From assembly GCF_029784165.1 (NCBI RefSeq), contig NC_073696.1, positions 88,651,381-88,715,380 on the forward strand: 64,000 nucleotides of DNA, in the 5' to 3' direction. This DNA is from Wyeomyia smithii. Taxonomy: Eukaryota; Arthropoda; Insecta; Diptera; Culicidae. This document shows, piece after piece, positions 42,891 through 53,699 of this stretch. Both the position numbers and the translations under genes were made by a program. The notes below the pieces were generated by a model. That model ran no database searches. It was not told the origin of the DNA and worked only from the letters and a program-made list of their open reading frames with translations. Positions within the stretch are counted from its first letter, which is position 1; each line of letters begins with the position of its first letter.

Positions 42891-43587
42891 CTAGGTACTA
42901 AGAAATTGATTATAGCTCCATGATCTGACATTGGTTGGCACTGACCGTTACTAACATGAAGAACAGACGCCGTCTATAGTCGCTTAGTTATTGAGCTGCA
43001 CTATCCGAGAAGCGGAGCCCTTCTTTCTCGTCCAAGGTTCCACTGCCGTTGGTTACCCGATCTTACGTGTAATTACTCATAAATTCATATACCTGAATAA
43101 TGACGAGAGATAGAGAGAAGATGTCAATGGATGACTTTCTGGGAATTGTTTGAGCATTCATTTAACTTTTTATCTTAGCTAAATTTTCTATCTGAAACTA
43201 ACTTTGAAAAATTCTTTTAGTGCGGGTACTCAAACAGTACGTCCAGTAGGTTTTGTTTAGATTTATGGCGATGAAAACTGTCATTTTCAGAATAAATAAG
43301 TTGTTAATTTGATAGTTCAATTCTTTACTTCCAATACGTAGTTATAGCTTAATGCGCTCAAACGTAAGAAAAGTGCTCCAATAAAATAAATCAATAGTTC
43401 GAATATTGGCACACTGTCCTTCACAGGAGTGATTAGTTTTTATGAAAACAGACCGCCTAATACAATCGAAACATTTTTATTTTTACATAAATGTGTCATG
43501 ATCACACACGGCACTGTCATAATGTTAACCCTTTCCGGGACAATTATTTCATACCCATGTAGTAACATCATTCTCTAAGTTTCTTAG
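42891..43587. other. gene-free stretch
   Basis: Nothing recognised; AT-rich after 43.1 kb. Confidence 0.3.
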
Positions 43588-43796
43588 TTAGCCTTGGTGC
43601 TACATGCCGATTCGAAACACGACCTTCTGTTTATTATACATACCTACACAGACTTCGCAGCCAACTGTTGAGTGTGCAGGACAATTGCGGGGCTAGCGCT
43701 ACGATCCTATTGACACTAACAGTCACTCCCGAGCCGAGGCTTAAACCTACGATGACTGGCTTATTAGGCCAGCATCGTACCTCGAGTCCAACTGGA
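43588..43796 (-). mobile_element. tRNA-related SINE family 2, minus copy
   Basis: In reverse complement it begins CCAGTTGGACTCGAGGTACG, contains a degenerate B box (TCGTAGGTTTAAGCCTCGGC), AGTGACTGTTAGTGTCAATA, AGGATCGTAGCGCTAGC and GTGTAGGTATGTATAATAAA, and ends near GGCATGTAGCACCAAGGC. A plus-strand copy is at 50850. Confidence 0.7.
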
Positions 43797-44432
43797 AGGG
43801 TGTTTTTCTTAGATGTTTAGATTAGATTAGATGGATGATTTTATTAGTGTTAGGAAATAAAGGTCCATACGCATTTTTTTTCTTATTAGTAGCAGGCTGT
43901 AGAAGCCCCCACGTGAACGATTTCGAATTTACAGTAACACAAGACTAGTAAATACTTAATGCGTTACATATGTTTTAATCACCATAACAAACATGAGGAT
44001 AAATTTTCAAAGGTGACTCATTTACTATTACCAAGTGGTATGCCTTAGAAAATTCGAAGTTAACCACGTGGTGGCTCGAAGTCAGCCATTTGTGGCTTCA
44101 GCACACTTCCACCTTAAAAGTAATCACGCAAAATGACCCTTTAGATAACAAATCTGTTCCTTAAAAAACAATAAAGTTCTTCTCCTGTTACTTGACTGAC
44201 ATATACTGTCATCTATTTTGCGCATGTTATAGGAGTACGACTATCTAATAATGATCGTTTCAACCACATGTGAGTTTTCCACTTGTCGGAAAAAGTTTCC
44301 TCTCCATCTCCAATCAAGAAACAACACATACTTTCGCATATGCTGCACATGTTTCTACACACTTAAAATTATTGCCGGGTTCCGGTAATTTTTGCCGAGA
44401 ACGGCACCACTGAGTGCTCAGTTAAATACTTC

Positions 44433-44720
44433 AAGGTATACAGCCCTAGGGGTTGTATGAAATGGTGACGTAGGACAAATATAAATATTGATTTTAACTA
44501 TCGATTAACATATATCACTACGCCCGTTATACACCGTGTACCTCACACAAGGATAAGGGCTCCACTTGCTATCGTGTTAGAGAAAGAATGAAGTTGATTT
44601 TTTCACACGCAGTCTTTTGTATCGAATTGAGCGTAGTATTTTGCATTGAAGGCATGGCCACGCAGTTTCGAGAAAGTGGAACGAAACAAAACACCTTTGA
44701 TACTAATGAGTGATTTTCAT
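44433..44720 (+). repeat. dispersed repeat family (GTGACGTA/AGTCTTTTG type), short copy
   Basis: GGTATACAGCCCTAGGGGTT and GAAATGGTGACGTAGGAC at the start, ACGCAGTCTTTTGTATCGAA and GCCACGCAGTTTCGAGAAAG later. It lacks most of the middle of the 11.7-kb copy. Confidence 0.55.
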
Positions 44721-44999
44721 TTCAGTTCATGCTTTCCCGGTGCGAAAATAACTCTGCTTCTTAACTAATTTGCGATTTTATTATTTGACCGATAACGGTG
44801 TTTGAGTGAGCACAAAAGAACAATTGAACAATTGAAATTTCTTGAAATGAGAGTTATACCATGCTGCGATGAACTTTCATAGGCAACACTACCATTTATC
44901 TTTGATGCCCTGGTCGTTATTGTAAAAATGATTAAAATGATACATGAACATTTCACACTAGTAGTAGTTGTGAAAATTCTCATAACTCTTATCTTAAAG

Positions 45000-45395
45000 C
45001 GTTTATAGTTCTGAAAAAAACCGATTCCATAATCTTTAATTAGAAATATGTGCTACAAAATACTAATCGTATGTAGCTCTTGTTTCCTAATGTCGCGTAC
45101 CTCTAACAGCCATACTTCACTCGCTATTGTGTGACAAACTAGACTGAAGCTGAATTTCCTACACACAGTCTTTTGTATCGAGTTAAGCGTAGGTTTTTGC
45201 CATGAAGACGTGGCCACGCAGTCTCGAGAAAGAGAAACGAAACAAAACACTTTGTTGAGTCAAATTATGTGGGCAGTGGAATTTATTCTGTCCATGTTAT
45301 TATTATCCGTGCTCGGGAAGCTAGGCAATAGTGAGAAAAATGTATGGAAAAGATTGACCTTAGAACTTTCCACATTTTTGCCTTTCTCCTAGAAA
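45000..45395 (+). repeat. dispersed repeat family (GTGACGTA/AGTCTTTTG type), third copy
   Basis: It is collinear with 12140-12690: GATTCCATAATCTT, TTCACTCGCTATTGTGTGAC, CACAGTCTTTTGTATCGAGT, GCCACGCAGTCTCGAGAAAG and TTTATTCTGTCCATGTTATT. It lacks the ~180 bp at 12191-12370. Confidence 0.6.
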
Positions 45396-45492
45396 GGTAT
45401 AGCAATCACTGAAAAAACCAAAGGTATAAAAGTGCTCCAAAGGGTCGAATCTCGTATATCAATCGACTTAGTTCGACGAGCTGAGCAATTTC

Positions 45493-45494
<2 letters not shown>

Positions 45495-45547
<53 letters not shown>
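45495..45547. repeat. (TG)n microsatellite
   Basis: About 25 uninterrupted TG dinucleotides lie just upstream of a degenerate tandem array. Confidence 0.9.
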
Positions 45548-45549
<2 letters not shown>

Positions 45550-45564
45550 CTGTCTCCCAATCTC

Positions 45565-46440
45565 ACTCGATTTTCTCGGAGATGGCTGGACCGATTTTCA
45601 TGAAACTAATTGCAAATGAAAGGTCTAGTTGCCCCATAGGACCCTATTGAATTTTATTGTAATCGGATTTTTAGTTTCGAGGTTATGTTTCAAAATGTGA
45701 AAATCAGAAAACTTCATTATCTCAGAAACTACAAAACCGATTTGAACAAAATTGGTATCAAAAGAACGGGCTTGTTTTTTGAACCATTTGTGAAATAGTT
45801 TTACAATGATTGGACATGTAGTTCAAAAGTTATGCAAAGAAACGTATTTCAAATACTGTTTAAACTCACTCACTTTTCTCAGAGATGGCTGGACCGGTTT
45901 TCACAAAATTAGTGTCATATGGAAGGTCTTGTTGCCCTCTAAGACCTTATTGAATTTTATTGTTATTGGACTTTAACTTTGTCCATTATGTATAATAATG
46001 TGAAATCAGGCTATGACAAAAAACATGTTTCTAAGACTGTTTGCACTCACCCACTTGGATGGACCGATTTTCACAAAATAAGTTGCAATAGAAAGGTCTA
46101 GTTGCCTGATAAAACCCTATTGAATTTTATTATAATCGAACTGTAACTTTGTCTGTTATGTATCAAAATGTAAAAGTTATGAAACTTCATTATCTCAGAA
46201 ACTACACAACCGATTTGAACAAAATAGGTATCAAATGAACGGGTTGTCTTTAAAACCCCTAAATAACGAATTTTATGATGATTGAACATGTAGTTCGAAA
46301 GTTATGAAAAGAAACGTGTTCCGAAAACTTTATCAAATTCACTCGTTTTGCCAAAGATGGCATCACTGATTTCAACAATCTTAGTTTTAAATTGAAGGTT
46401 TAGTTGCTTTATTGGTACCCATTTAATTTGATTATAACAC
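45565..46440 (+). repeat. degenerate tandem array, four units
   Basis: Units begin near 45565, 45865, 46047 and 46338. Each contains CTCACTCG-like sequence, GATGGCTGGACCGATTTTCA (intact in the first, decayed in the last), AAGGTCTAGTTGCC and CCTATTGAATTTTATT. Longer units add TTATCTCAGAAACTACA...CCGATTTGAACAAAAT and GAACATGTAGTTCGAAAGTT. Non-coding. The pattern is common in mosquito intergenic DNA (recollection, not verified). Confidence 0.7.
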
Positions 46441-46590
46441 TGGTTGACAAAACCGAATAAAATGCTGCTCTAAAGCTCATAATAGTTACCCTAGAAAGAA
46501 AAAAATTCACAGGAAAAGCTATAATTTTTCATTTTTTCTTAGTTTGACCTTCGGGGCAACACTTGTGTTGACCAGTGTAATCGGACTTTT
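46437..46590. repeat. dispersed hairpin-like repeat, short copy
   Basis: ACACTGGTTGACAAAAC at one end faces TTGTGTTGACCAGTGTAAT at the other. TTCACAGGAAAAGCTATA lies between. It belongs to the family at 21.6 and 28.5 kb. Confidence 0.5.
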
Positions 46591-46679
46591 ATTTTATCCA
46601 TTATGTGAATTGTAAAAATATTGAAAATCTCTTCTTTCAAAGATTACACGACTTATTTAAAGAAAACAGGTGTCGCAAA

Positions 46680-47110
46680 TTCGGAGTTCAAAATGAAGTA
46701 TGAAGTTGATTCCTGGTCTCTGAGCATCATCCCGGGTACTGAAAAACTCACATTGGGTAATGTTTGTCCCTTTTAGACTGGTAGAAACCGGAGGCTACTG
46801 TCTAGAAATTTAAAATGGCGTCTGAAGATGATTTCTGGCCTCAGGGTATCATACCGCTTCCCCAAATCGTATTGGATGATATTTGTCACTTTAGGCTGTT
46901 GATCGGAAACTGTCGCCATCTTCGCCATAGAAATACCCAGATTAGGCAGTTCGGCAATTTTATGATGGATTTAATGATTTTATGATTATCAGGCCATCAG
47001 AAGTAGTCATCTGGACTAAAAATTGGGTTTTATGTCGGATTCTGGCCACTGGGTATAATCCAGGTTTCAAGAACCCATATTGATTGGTATTTTGCCATTG
47101 ATTGGATGCC
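46680..47110. repeat. dispersed repeat with AAAATGGCGTCTGAAG motif, two or three units
   Basis: Blocks AATGGCGTCTGAAGATGATT, CTGGCCTCAGGGTATCAT, GATATTTGTCACTTTAG and ACTGTCGCCATCTTCGCC recur in weaker form before and after (46.69 and 47.03 kb). Weaker relatives are at 3.8 kb and 48.85 kb. Confidence 0.45.
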
Positions 47111-47365
47111 TCTCAGAAACGACCAGTTATATCAACTGCGTTAAAAAATTTCAATTTCACTGAAAAGGTCATTCAAATTAATGCATAAGGAACAACATTT
47201 AATTATACATTATTTGAAATCTACTGACTAACGTTGACTTAAAGAATCTGAATATCTATACGCAGTATATGAGAACAAATCGATTATACCACAATCAAAA
47301 ACAAAATCGCATCATATAGTTGAAAGAATATTGTTATTTGCATGTATATGTGTTAATTTATATTC

Positions 47366-47622
47366 ATATCGTCGGTTTCGTGCAACACTGGCACATCTCA
47401 AAAAACAAAGTTTCGAGAAAAACATAGTTTCGAGAAAAACGCGTCTGAAAATTTGCGTCGAAAATTTATTTTTAGATTTTCAAGTAAAGTTAGAAGTTTT
47501 AAATTACCAATTCTTATTTAACGCCTTTGGGTCTATTATGCACATATTACGTGCTCACGTTGTCCAAGTTATGCAAATGCAAAATTTTGGGTTGTGCCAG
47601 TGTTGCACGAAGCCGATGATAT
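47366..47622. mobile_element. MITE family B, copy 2
   Basis: The 30-bp ends 47366-47395 and 47593-47622 (TTTCGTGCAACACTGGCACA at the left) match at 28 positions. TA flanks if the element starts at TCGTCGG. Non-coding. Confidence 0.75.
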
Positions 47623-48519
47623 GTTAAATTTTAAATGTTCGGTATAGTTGTGCTGTTGGCTACCAAAAATTTGTTGTTTAGAATGAATGACAAATCCAGC
47701 AGAAATAATCAAGGTGTACTTTTTAAGTGTTCGAGTAAATCTATTTCAACAAAGTATAAGTTCGAAGGAGAAAGGCTGGGTCTCACCGCTAGGTGGATTA
47801 ATTTAGGTTTTTCACTATTGCTTAAGTAATCCGTAATCTCGGTAGTGATAGCCCGGTAATATGTTATGCCGAAAATTCAGTTATGTTGAACCGAGATTTA
47901 CGAAAATATGTGACAGCTGTCATTATATGTTTAACCGAGCACTCAGTGATGCCGTTTTCGGCAAAAATTGCCGAAACCCGGCAATAAATTTTAAGTGTGT
48001 AGTTTCTTCTATCTTAAATTCATCCGGTATGCGTGTATTAGTTTGTTCGTTGTACGCATACGGAGTAACATGACAAGAGTTGCCCTGCCGTAATTTAGCA
48101 GACTGACGTGTACGACAGCGAGTTAAAGTTTCAGTACAAAACTTTTTCCAGAAACGTTTGTATAATAAGTGTTAGGACGCATTTCAACAATTTGATCTGC
48201 ACATAATGCATTAATATTATCACAAAATATTGCTGAATGTATGATTTTCTGGAAAAAAGTTTATTAACCGAAGTTATGTTACCAACGTCATTTTGTTGTA
48301 GAAACAGCGATTTTTTTTTCACTGTTTCTACAACCGATTGACGTACCTACATCCATCGTAGTATGCGACAAGTTGCTCGACAATTTTTTTTTTTCATAAT
48401 CAGTCGCGATCCGAGAATAAGTTTTCGGAAATGAATTTATTTGGAATATAAAAGCATTCTTGGCCTCTGCCATCTTCCATCTGCACTTCTTCCGTACATA
48501 AATCACAAGTGCGCTTTAG

Positions 48520-48745
48520 TTGTCCACGAGCATGGACCAAGCTTCGTGGCCTTAGAGGGCTACGGTATGATCAAAGTTTTGTAGATAGTTAACTTCGTGC
48601 CGCGGTGACTTCCACGCCATAGGACCTCGACGAACTTCTTTGTTAATGTCATTCTTGGTAATTACCAGTTAGTTTAGATGCACGCACTTGTCAACTACCA
48701 CGACTTCATCACCACTAATCTGAATCCGTGGTCTGAGATTAACAC
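48520..48745 (-). pseudogene. RTE LINE C-terminal scrap
   Basis: In shifting minus frames: ISGDEVVVVDKCVHL, then KLTIYKTLIIP and a GHEAW-like end. These are the RTE blocks VDEFVYLG and LYKTLIxPVALYGHEAW. Several stops. Confidence 0.6.
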
Positions 48746-49129
48746 GGTCTTCTCTGGGGTCGATAATAGTCTTTTGTGCATTATTCTAATTACGGAAATA
48801 TCAATATTGAGTGGTATTCGACAATTTTGGGAGAAGTTGCCACCTTAGAATTTAAAATAGTCTTTGGGGTCGATTTTTGGCTCTTGTTGTTTCAAATTCA
48901 GAACAACATTCGCAACTCTGCACTGCACAGGAAAGAAACAGTGTTGTTTCTAATTAGTCATTTGAGGCTGACCAGTGAGAGTCTGCTAATGTGTGAATAA
49001 AGGGGACAGAAATGAACCTGATCGTTGCATCAATAGAAATGCAGTGAGTAATGTCTCGATAACAAACGCATTACGGTTCTTGGCTGTATGTTCTCCTGCA
49101 GAAACACATACAAAGGTGTGTCCGTCATA
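48746..49129. other. gene-free stretch
   Basis: It contains a short relative of the AAAATGGCGTC repeat near 48.85 kb and nothing else recognised. Confidence 0.3.
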
Positions 49130-49310
49130 TATTGACGTGGGACACGTCTTTGTTTACTATACTGGGATGCATTCTGTAAAATAGGAAATGAAACGGGCAA
49201 ATGTTGCGTCAGATTTCAAACGCTAATAACAGCATAACCACATGATGGATAACAATAACCAATATGTTGTTGGATAGATAAAATGTATAACAATTTTGTC
49301 ATGTGTTTAT
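49130..49310 (-). repeat. dispersed repeat, inverse of 12697-12900
   Basis: TTGACGTGGGACACGTCTTT, GGGCAAATGTTGCGTCAGAT and TGTTGGATAGATAAAATGTA match the reverse complement of the 12.7-12.9 kb block. Confidence 0.5.
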
Positions 49311-50683
49311 TATCACTCTAATTTCTTTGCTAAGCGGTAAAATTGATAATAATTTCAATAACAAATTTACGCGAATAATGAACCAATTACATGCGAGCAT
49401 TCCTAGCACAGACGACGTGAATGGACACCATCCGTTCCCTGTGATATTCCCTGTATCAATTTCGAAATAAAAATTGACAGAGTCTCCCCGTCCCAATAGG
49501 TCAATTTATTTTTGCTTCCATGAGCTTAGACTAATATGATGTCTCGAAGGTAAAAGTTTTCCTAAAAGTTTGAAACAATACCCATCCTTGAACAATCTCT
49601 ATACCTGCGTGTTAGGTACTGTAGAACCTAATAAAAACTGATGTCTTGAAAGAAAACATGCCAGTAAAAGCAACAGTACCAGTGGAGTATAGAACCGCAG
49701 GTCTCTCGTCGTCTATGACTGCATTGGTACTCTTCTATTCGTACTGCAGCAGTACTATTCGTATTGCAGTGGTACACTTTTGTTCGTACATTTCTATTCG
49801 TATGCAATTGAGGAAAAACTACAATGCTGCTGTTGATGGTGATTGAAAATTTATTTCATAAATATGATTGCCATGAATTACTCAACAAGAATTGTAAATT
49901 TTTGCAACGGATATTTATTTAATTTTATCTTCGATATTCACTAAATAATCGTGACCGGATAGTATCGAAAGAGTAAATTCCTAAATATATACATTTATAG
50001 AAGAGTAAGAACCTGCGAATGCTTGTGATTTTTGAGTTTATTTAGTAAGATTCGTACAGAATCTCTTTTTATATTTCAAAATTGTTAGATGATATATTAT
50101 TATTCTAAGCTTTACCATAATAAACGTATATTTCCTGTCTTCGTAATACAGCGAATGTAGTTGCAGGCAAATGAAAAAATTGTCAAGCAAAAAATAAAAA
50201 TGTAATTGTGGATTTCTACGATTTTTTGCTGGAACTTGTTAGGAATTTTGTTCAAAATATTTTCTTATGTTTTCCAATTGATGAACCTTTGTAAGGGCTT
50301 CCATATTATTTTGAAAGTAATATCCATACTATAGATTTGATTTAGTTAGAGTTAAATAAGACAAAACCATTCATTATGATAACGTAAGCATTATTGGATT
50401 TGGTTTTTGAGGATGTAGAGATAATTCTGACTTTGACGCATTATGAGAAATTCTTGGTGCTTCTTCAACAAGCACGATATGCTTGTGCCTTGTTAAATAC
50501 ATATTTTTTTGCACAAAAAAAAAAATACTAAAGGCATAATATCGCCAAATATAAATGATATTTCTTCGAGTGTTGTTGAATATATTCCAAAAATTGATTT
50601 CCAGGGGAGGCTGAAAATAAACACATTGATTCTGTCTGCGGACTCTGTATATTTTGTAACAAAAAATCCCCTAATTACAGTGT
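49311..50683. other. gene-free AT-rich stretch
   Basis: No coding homology. A small imperfect repetition of GTACTATTCGTATTGCAG type lies at about 49725-49800. Confidence 0.35.
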
Positions 50684-50745
50684 TTAGTCCCACGTCACCA
50701 TTTCATACAACCCTAGGGCTGTATACCTTGTAGTATTTTGTTACT
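50684..50745 (-). repeat. end of dispersed repeat family (GTGACGTA type), inverted
   Basis: CACGTCACCATTTCATACAA and GGGCTGTATACCTTGTAGTA are the reverse complement of the opening block at 11700-11760. Confidence 0.6.
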
Positions 50746-50849
50746 TTTTGTGTCTAATGCAAAAAGTAATAAAATGTTGCTTAGAAGAAACAAAATCTTC
50801 TTCGTTTGTATTGGGTGAAACTATGAGCATTTCAGTTGCGTTTGATCTT

Positions 50850-51040
50850 CCAGTTGGTCTCGAGATACGATGCTGGTCTAACAAGCAAGTCGTAGGTTCT
50901 CAGTTCGGGAAAGACTGTTAGCATCAGTAGGATCGTAGCGCTAACTCTGCTACTGTCCTGTACACTAAACAGTTTTCTGCGAGGTCTGTGTATAATAAAC
51001 ATTTTTCGAGTCGGAATGTAGCATCCATGCTTCGATTTGC
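50850..51040 (+). mobile_element. tRNA-related SINE family 2, plus copy
   Basis: CCAGTTGGTCTCGAGATACG, then a degenerate B box (GTCGTAGGTTCTCAGTTCG), GACTGTTAGCATCAGTAGGA, TCGTAGCGCTAACTCTGC and GTCTGTGTATAATAAAC, ending near GGAATGTAGCATCCATGC. Collinear with the minus copy at 43588. Confidence 0.7.
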
Positions 51041-51748
51041 TCTAAGTTTCATTTGAAAAGGTTTTTTGAACACTTCTCAAATAATTCACATTTTATGAAA
51101 TGGATTGTTTTACCCAGTCTTTAAATCGCGTTTCTTTCCATTATTTTTCACTACGGCCTTGATCATTGATTGCAACTCTTTAGTGAGCAATTCTCGTTGA
51201 AACCGTCCCATTAGTGACATGAGGTCTTTCAAAAAGGATATTTTTATGTCTAAATGATTGAAAGTAACGAAAAAATGAGAAACTTTGGTTAGTTCATATT
51301 GATGGACCCCTCGGGCACAAATCGGTTGAACGGTTTTAACACAAATTGATTTTTGAGTAATTCTTGACCTTTTTATTGGTTTATTTCTCTTAAATTTGTC
51401 ATTGAACCCCCTGCAACCAACACATCGTTTTAAAAAGGAATGATTGAGCTTTCATTTGAAGTAGAAAAAAATTGGCCGCTATTTTGGATCTCGCCGCCAT
51501 CTTGGATTTCATCAGAAAAACGTGTTTTTGAGCAAGTTTGCAACCACCGATTTTGAATTTGAAATCACCATTGGAAAGCTGAGAAAAAATGCTTTAAGAT
51601 ACATCCAAAACATTAGGTGAGCATTTGGTTTACCTTGTCATTCTGGTCACTTTTCTAAGTCGACCTTTATACAATACAACGCATGACGTGCGGCCAATAT
51701 CAAATCATGCTGAGCCTGTGGTGTGTGTCTGTGTGTAGTGTATATTAG

Positions 51749-51901
51749 GGGCCATCCATGTTCCACGTGGACAGATTTTTAAGGATTTTGTTACCCCACC
51801 TCCCCCACAACTTCTCATATAAATTCTCAAAATTTTGTATGGACCGTGGACATCACACAGACCCCCTCCCCAAAGTTGTCCACGTGGAATGTGGATGGCC
51901 C
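51749..51901. mobile_element. small MITE in the spacer of the long inverted repeat
   Basis: The 25-bp inverted ends at 51749-51773 and 51877-51901 (GGGCCATCCA...CACGTGGACA) differ at two positions. C-rich interior, non-coding. Confidence 0.7.
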
Positions 51902-51924
51902 AATTCCTGTGTGACTTTGGGCTG

Positions 51925-52037
51925 TTCACAAATTACGTCAAGCAAAAAATCGTATCTTTGATCCCTTTTCACTGCAGTCACATTGTTTATTTCTTCACTC
52001 GCTCGCTCCTCCTTGAGTGTAACGTAATTTGTGGTTA
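51925..52037. repeat. possible short MITE with ACAAATTACGT ends
   Basis: TGTTCACAAATTACGTCAAG near 51925 faces GTAACGTAATTTGTGGTTAA near 52018. The shared inverted core is ACAAATTACGT with partial similarity beyond. Confidence 0.35.
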
Positions 52038-53349
52038 AGCTTTCCTACGATTTTTTTTGCTAGAACAAAGTTTGGTTCCCTGTACGGAGGACAGTTTTCG
52101 CGTGTTTAGTAATTAAACAAATTAATGTTAGATGCTGTTTTTGCTACTGTTATAAACTGTTGTTTTCATGCATTAAACTACTATCAACAAATTCAGGTAT
52201 GGTATACCAATCCCGAGTAATCTGGAGAAGATTTGTGTATGCCAGCGTAAATAAAGTAAGAGTAGAATCATCACTTTTTTGATCCATAGCAAATTCTTAT
52301 CGACGAAAAGGTTCGCTACCTAACGAAATTCAGCCAATTTATTAAAGGCTATTCAAAAATTACGGTGCGTGGGTGCACTTACTACCTGTGAACTAGGAAT
52401 ACTGATTTGATATTGGACGCGAGTCATGCGTTGAACTGTTTGAAGGTCGATGTTTAAAAGTGACCAGAATGACAAAACAACCGCAATGTTCACCTAATAT
52501 TTTGAATGTATCTTAAAGCATTTTTTCTCAGCTTTCCAATGATGATTTCAAATTCAAAATCGGTGATTGCGAACTTGCTCAAAAACACGTTTTTCTGATG
52601 AAATCCAAGTTGGCGGCGAGATCCAAGATGACTGCCAATTTTTTTCTACTTCAAATGAAAGCTCTATCATTCCTCTTGAAAACGATATGTTGGTTGCAGG
52701 GGGTTCAATGACAAATTTAAGAGAAACAAATCAATAAAAAGGTCAAGAACTACTAAAAATTAAATTTTTGTAAAAACCGTTCAACCGATTTGTGCTCGAG
52801 GGGTCCATCAATATGAACTAACCAAAGTGGTTTTCTCATTTTTTCGCTACTTTCAATCATTTAGATATAAAAATATCCTTTTTGAAAGACCTCATGTCAC
52901 CAGTGGGACGGTTTCAGCAAGAATTGCTCAGTTTCCTATTAGAAAGACAGGATTTAATTCGAAACTTTTTTGAAATCGGTTCAAGATTCTAAATTTTTCA
53001 TTTGACACTGAAATTGTGAAAAGTGCTTGTTCAGCTCTATTTGTCTAATAATGTCTAAAACCCATGCATACATACAATAAATTCTCAGCTTGTCGACATG
53101 ACCCGCTTTTCGGTTTTCGCAGTGATTACTATACCTTTCTTGGAAAGTGGCACAATGTTTAGGTGCTATTAGATGCACGATGTGTATCGAAATTTGGGCA
53201 CAACGCTGCTACCGGCACTCTATGTATGTAAACAGAATGAATTTTATAATTTTGGAGGTATGAGCAATTTATTTTAGCACAATAAGCTCGCAGTTTTTCG
53301 AACTAGAACAGCTTTCGTTTCTTAGTTCATTAGCCCATTGAACAAATAT

Positions 53350-53642
53350 TTAGGTCCTCTTATCGGTCTTCATGGGCAACGTTTATTTTATATCATTGAT
53401 TGATTGATTCCTTGGGCTATTGTGACACCAGTTAGGAGTTTATTCAACTCTTCCCTGTAGTCGATGGCCAACGATTGATGCCGTAGGCTATTTTTTGTTG
53501 TTGTCATGGTAGCGCTAATTCTGCTAATTCCAGCAGCAAAATATTCCATCACTGCTGCCAGATAAGCCGGCATAATTTCTTTTTTCAGTAGATGGTAGAT
53601 TCGAACTACTAGGAACTGACGACCAGCACGATTCGAATTCAT
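53350..53642 (-). pseudogene. histone H2A pseudogene
   Basis: The minus frame 53642-53388 reads NSNRAGRQFLVVRIYHLLKK, PAYLAAVMEYFAAGI, then EELNKLLTGVTIAQG, matching canonical H2A (SNRAG, AAVMEY, EELNKLLSGVTIAQG). After a frameshift, LPMKTDKRT and a stop (53350-53352) match the H2A C-terminus LPKKTEKKA. About nine residues of the loop (AERVGAGAP) are deleted, the N-terminal tail and L2/alpha-3 region are badly altered, and the C-terminus is shifted, so no functional histone can be made. The SNRAG start marks canonical H2A rather than H2Av. No other histone gene was recognised nearby. Origin (retroposed mRNA or relic of a histone cluster) is undecided; no A-tail was seen. Confidence 0.7.
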
Positions 53643-53699
53643 GCCTAATTAGCTGCAGTCCTGCTAGATACTGAATATACTATACTCAATTTACAAAAT

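Larger units (their letters stand above)
44358..47999. mobile_element. 3.6-kb TA-flanked composite element with ~70-bp TIRs
   Basis: The left end, CACACTTAAAATTATTGCCG through GGCACCACTGAGTGCTCAG (to about 44425), is mirrored at 47927-47999 with roughly 90% identity by eye. TA sits at 44356-44357 and 48000-48001. The interior holds two copies of a dispersed repeat, a (TG)n microsatellite, a four-unit degenerate tandem repeat, a hairpin repeat and a MITE. No transposase is visible. Either one non-autonomous element grew by insertions, or two solo ends happen to face each other. Confidence 0.65.
51184..52930. repeat. long inverted repeat, ~525-bp arms
   Basis: The arms 51184-51707 and 52403-52930 are imperfect reverse complements over their whole length (estimated 85-90% by eye), outer end TGAGCAATTCT, inner end CAAATCA. 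Blocks include ACCGTCCCA, GACATGAGGTCTTTCAAAAA, AAATCGGTTGAACGGTTTT and CTTGGATTTCATCAGAAAAA. The 695-bp spacer contains a MITE. No coding sequence. It may be a fold-back element or two inverted copies of one dispersed repeat; no flanking duplication was found. Confidence 0.75.
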
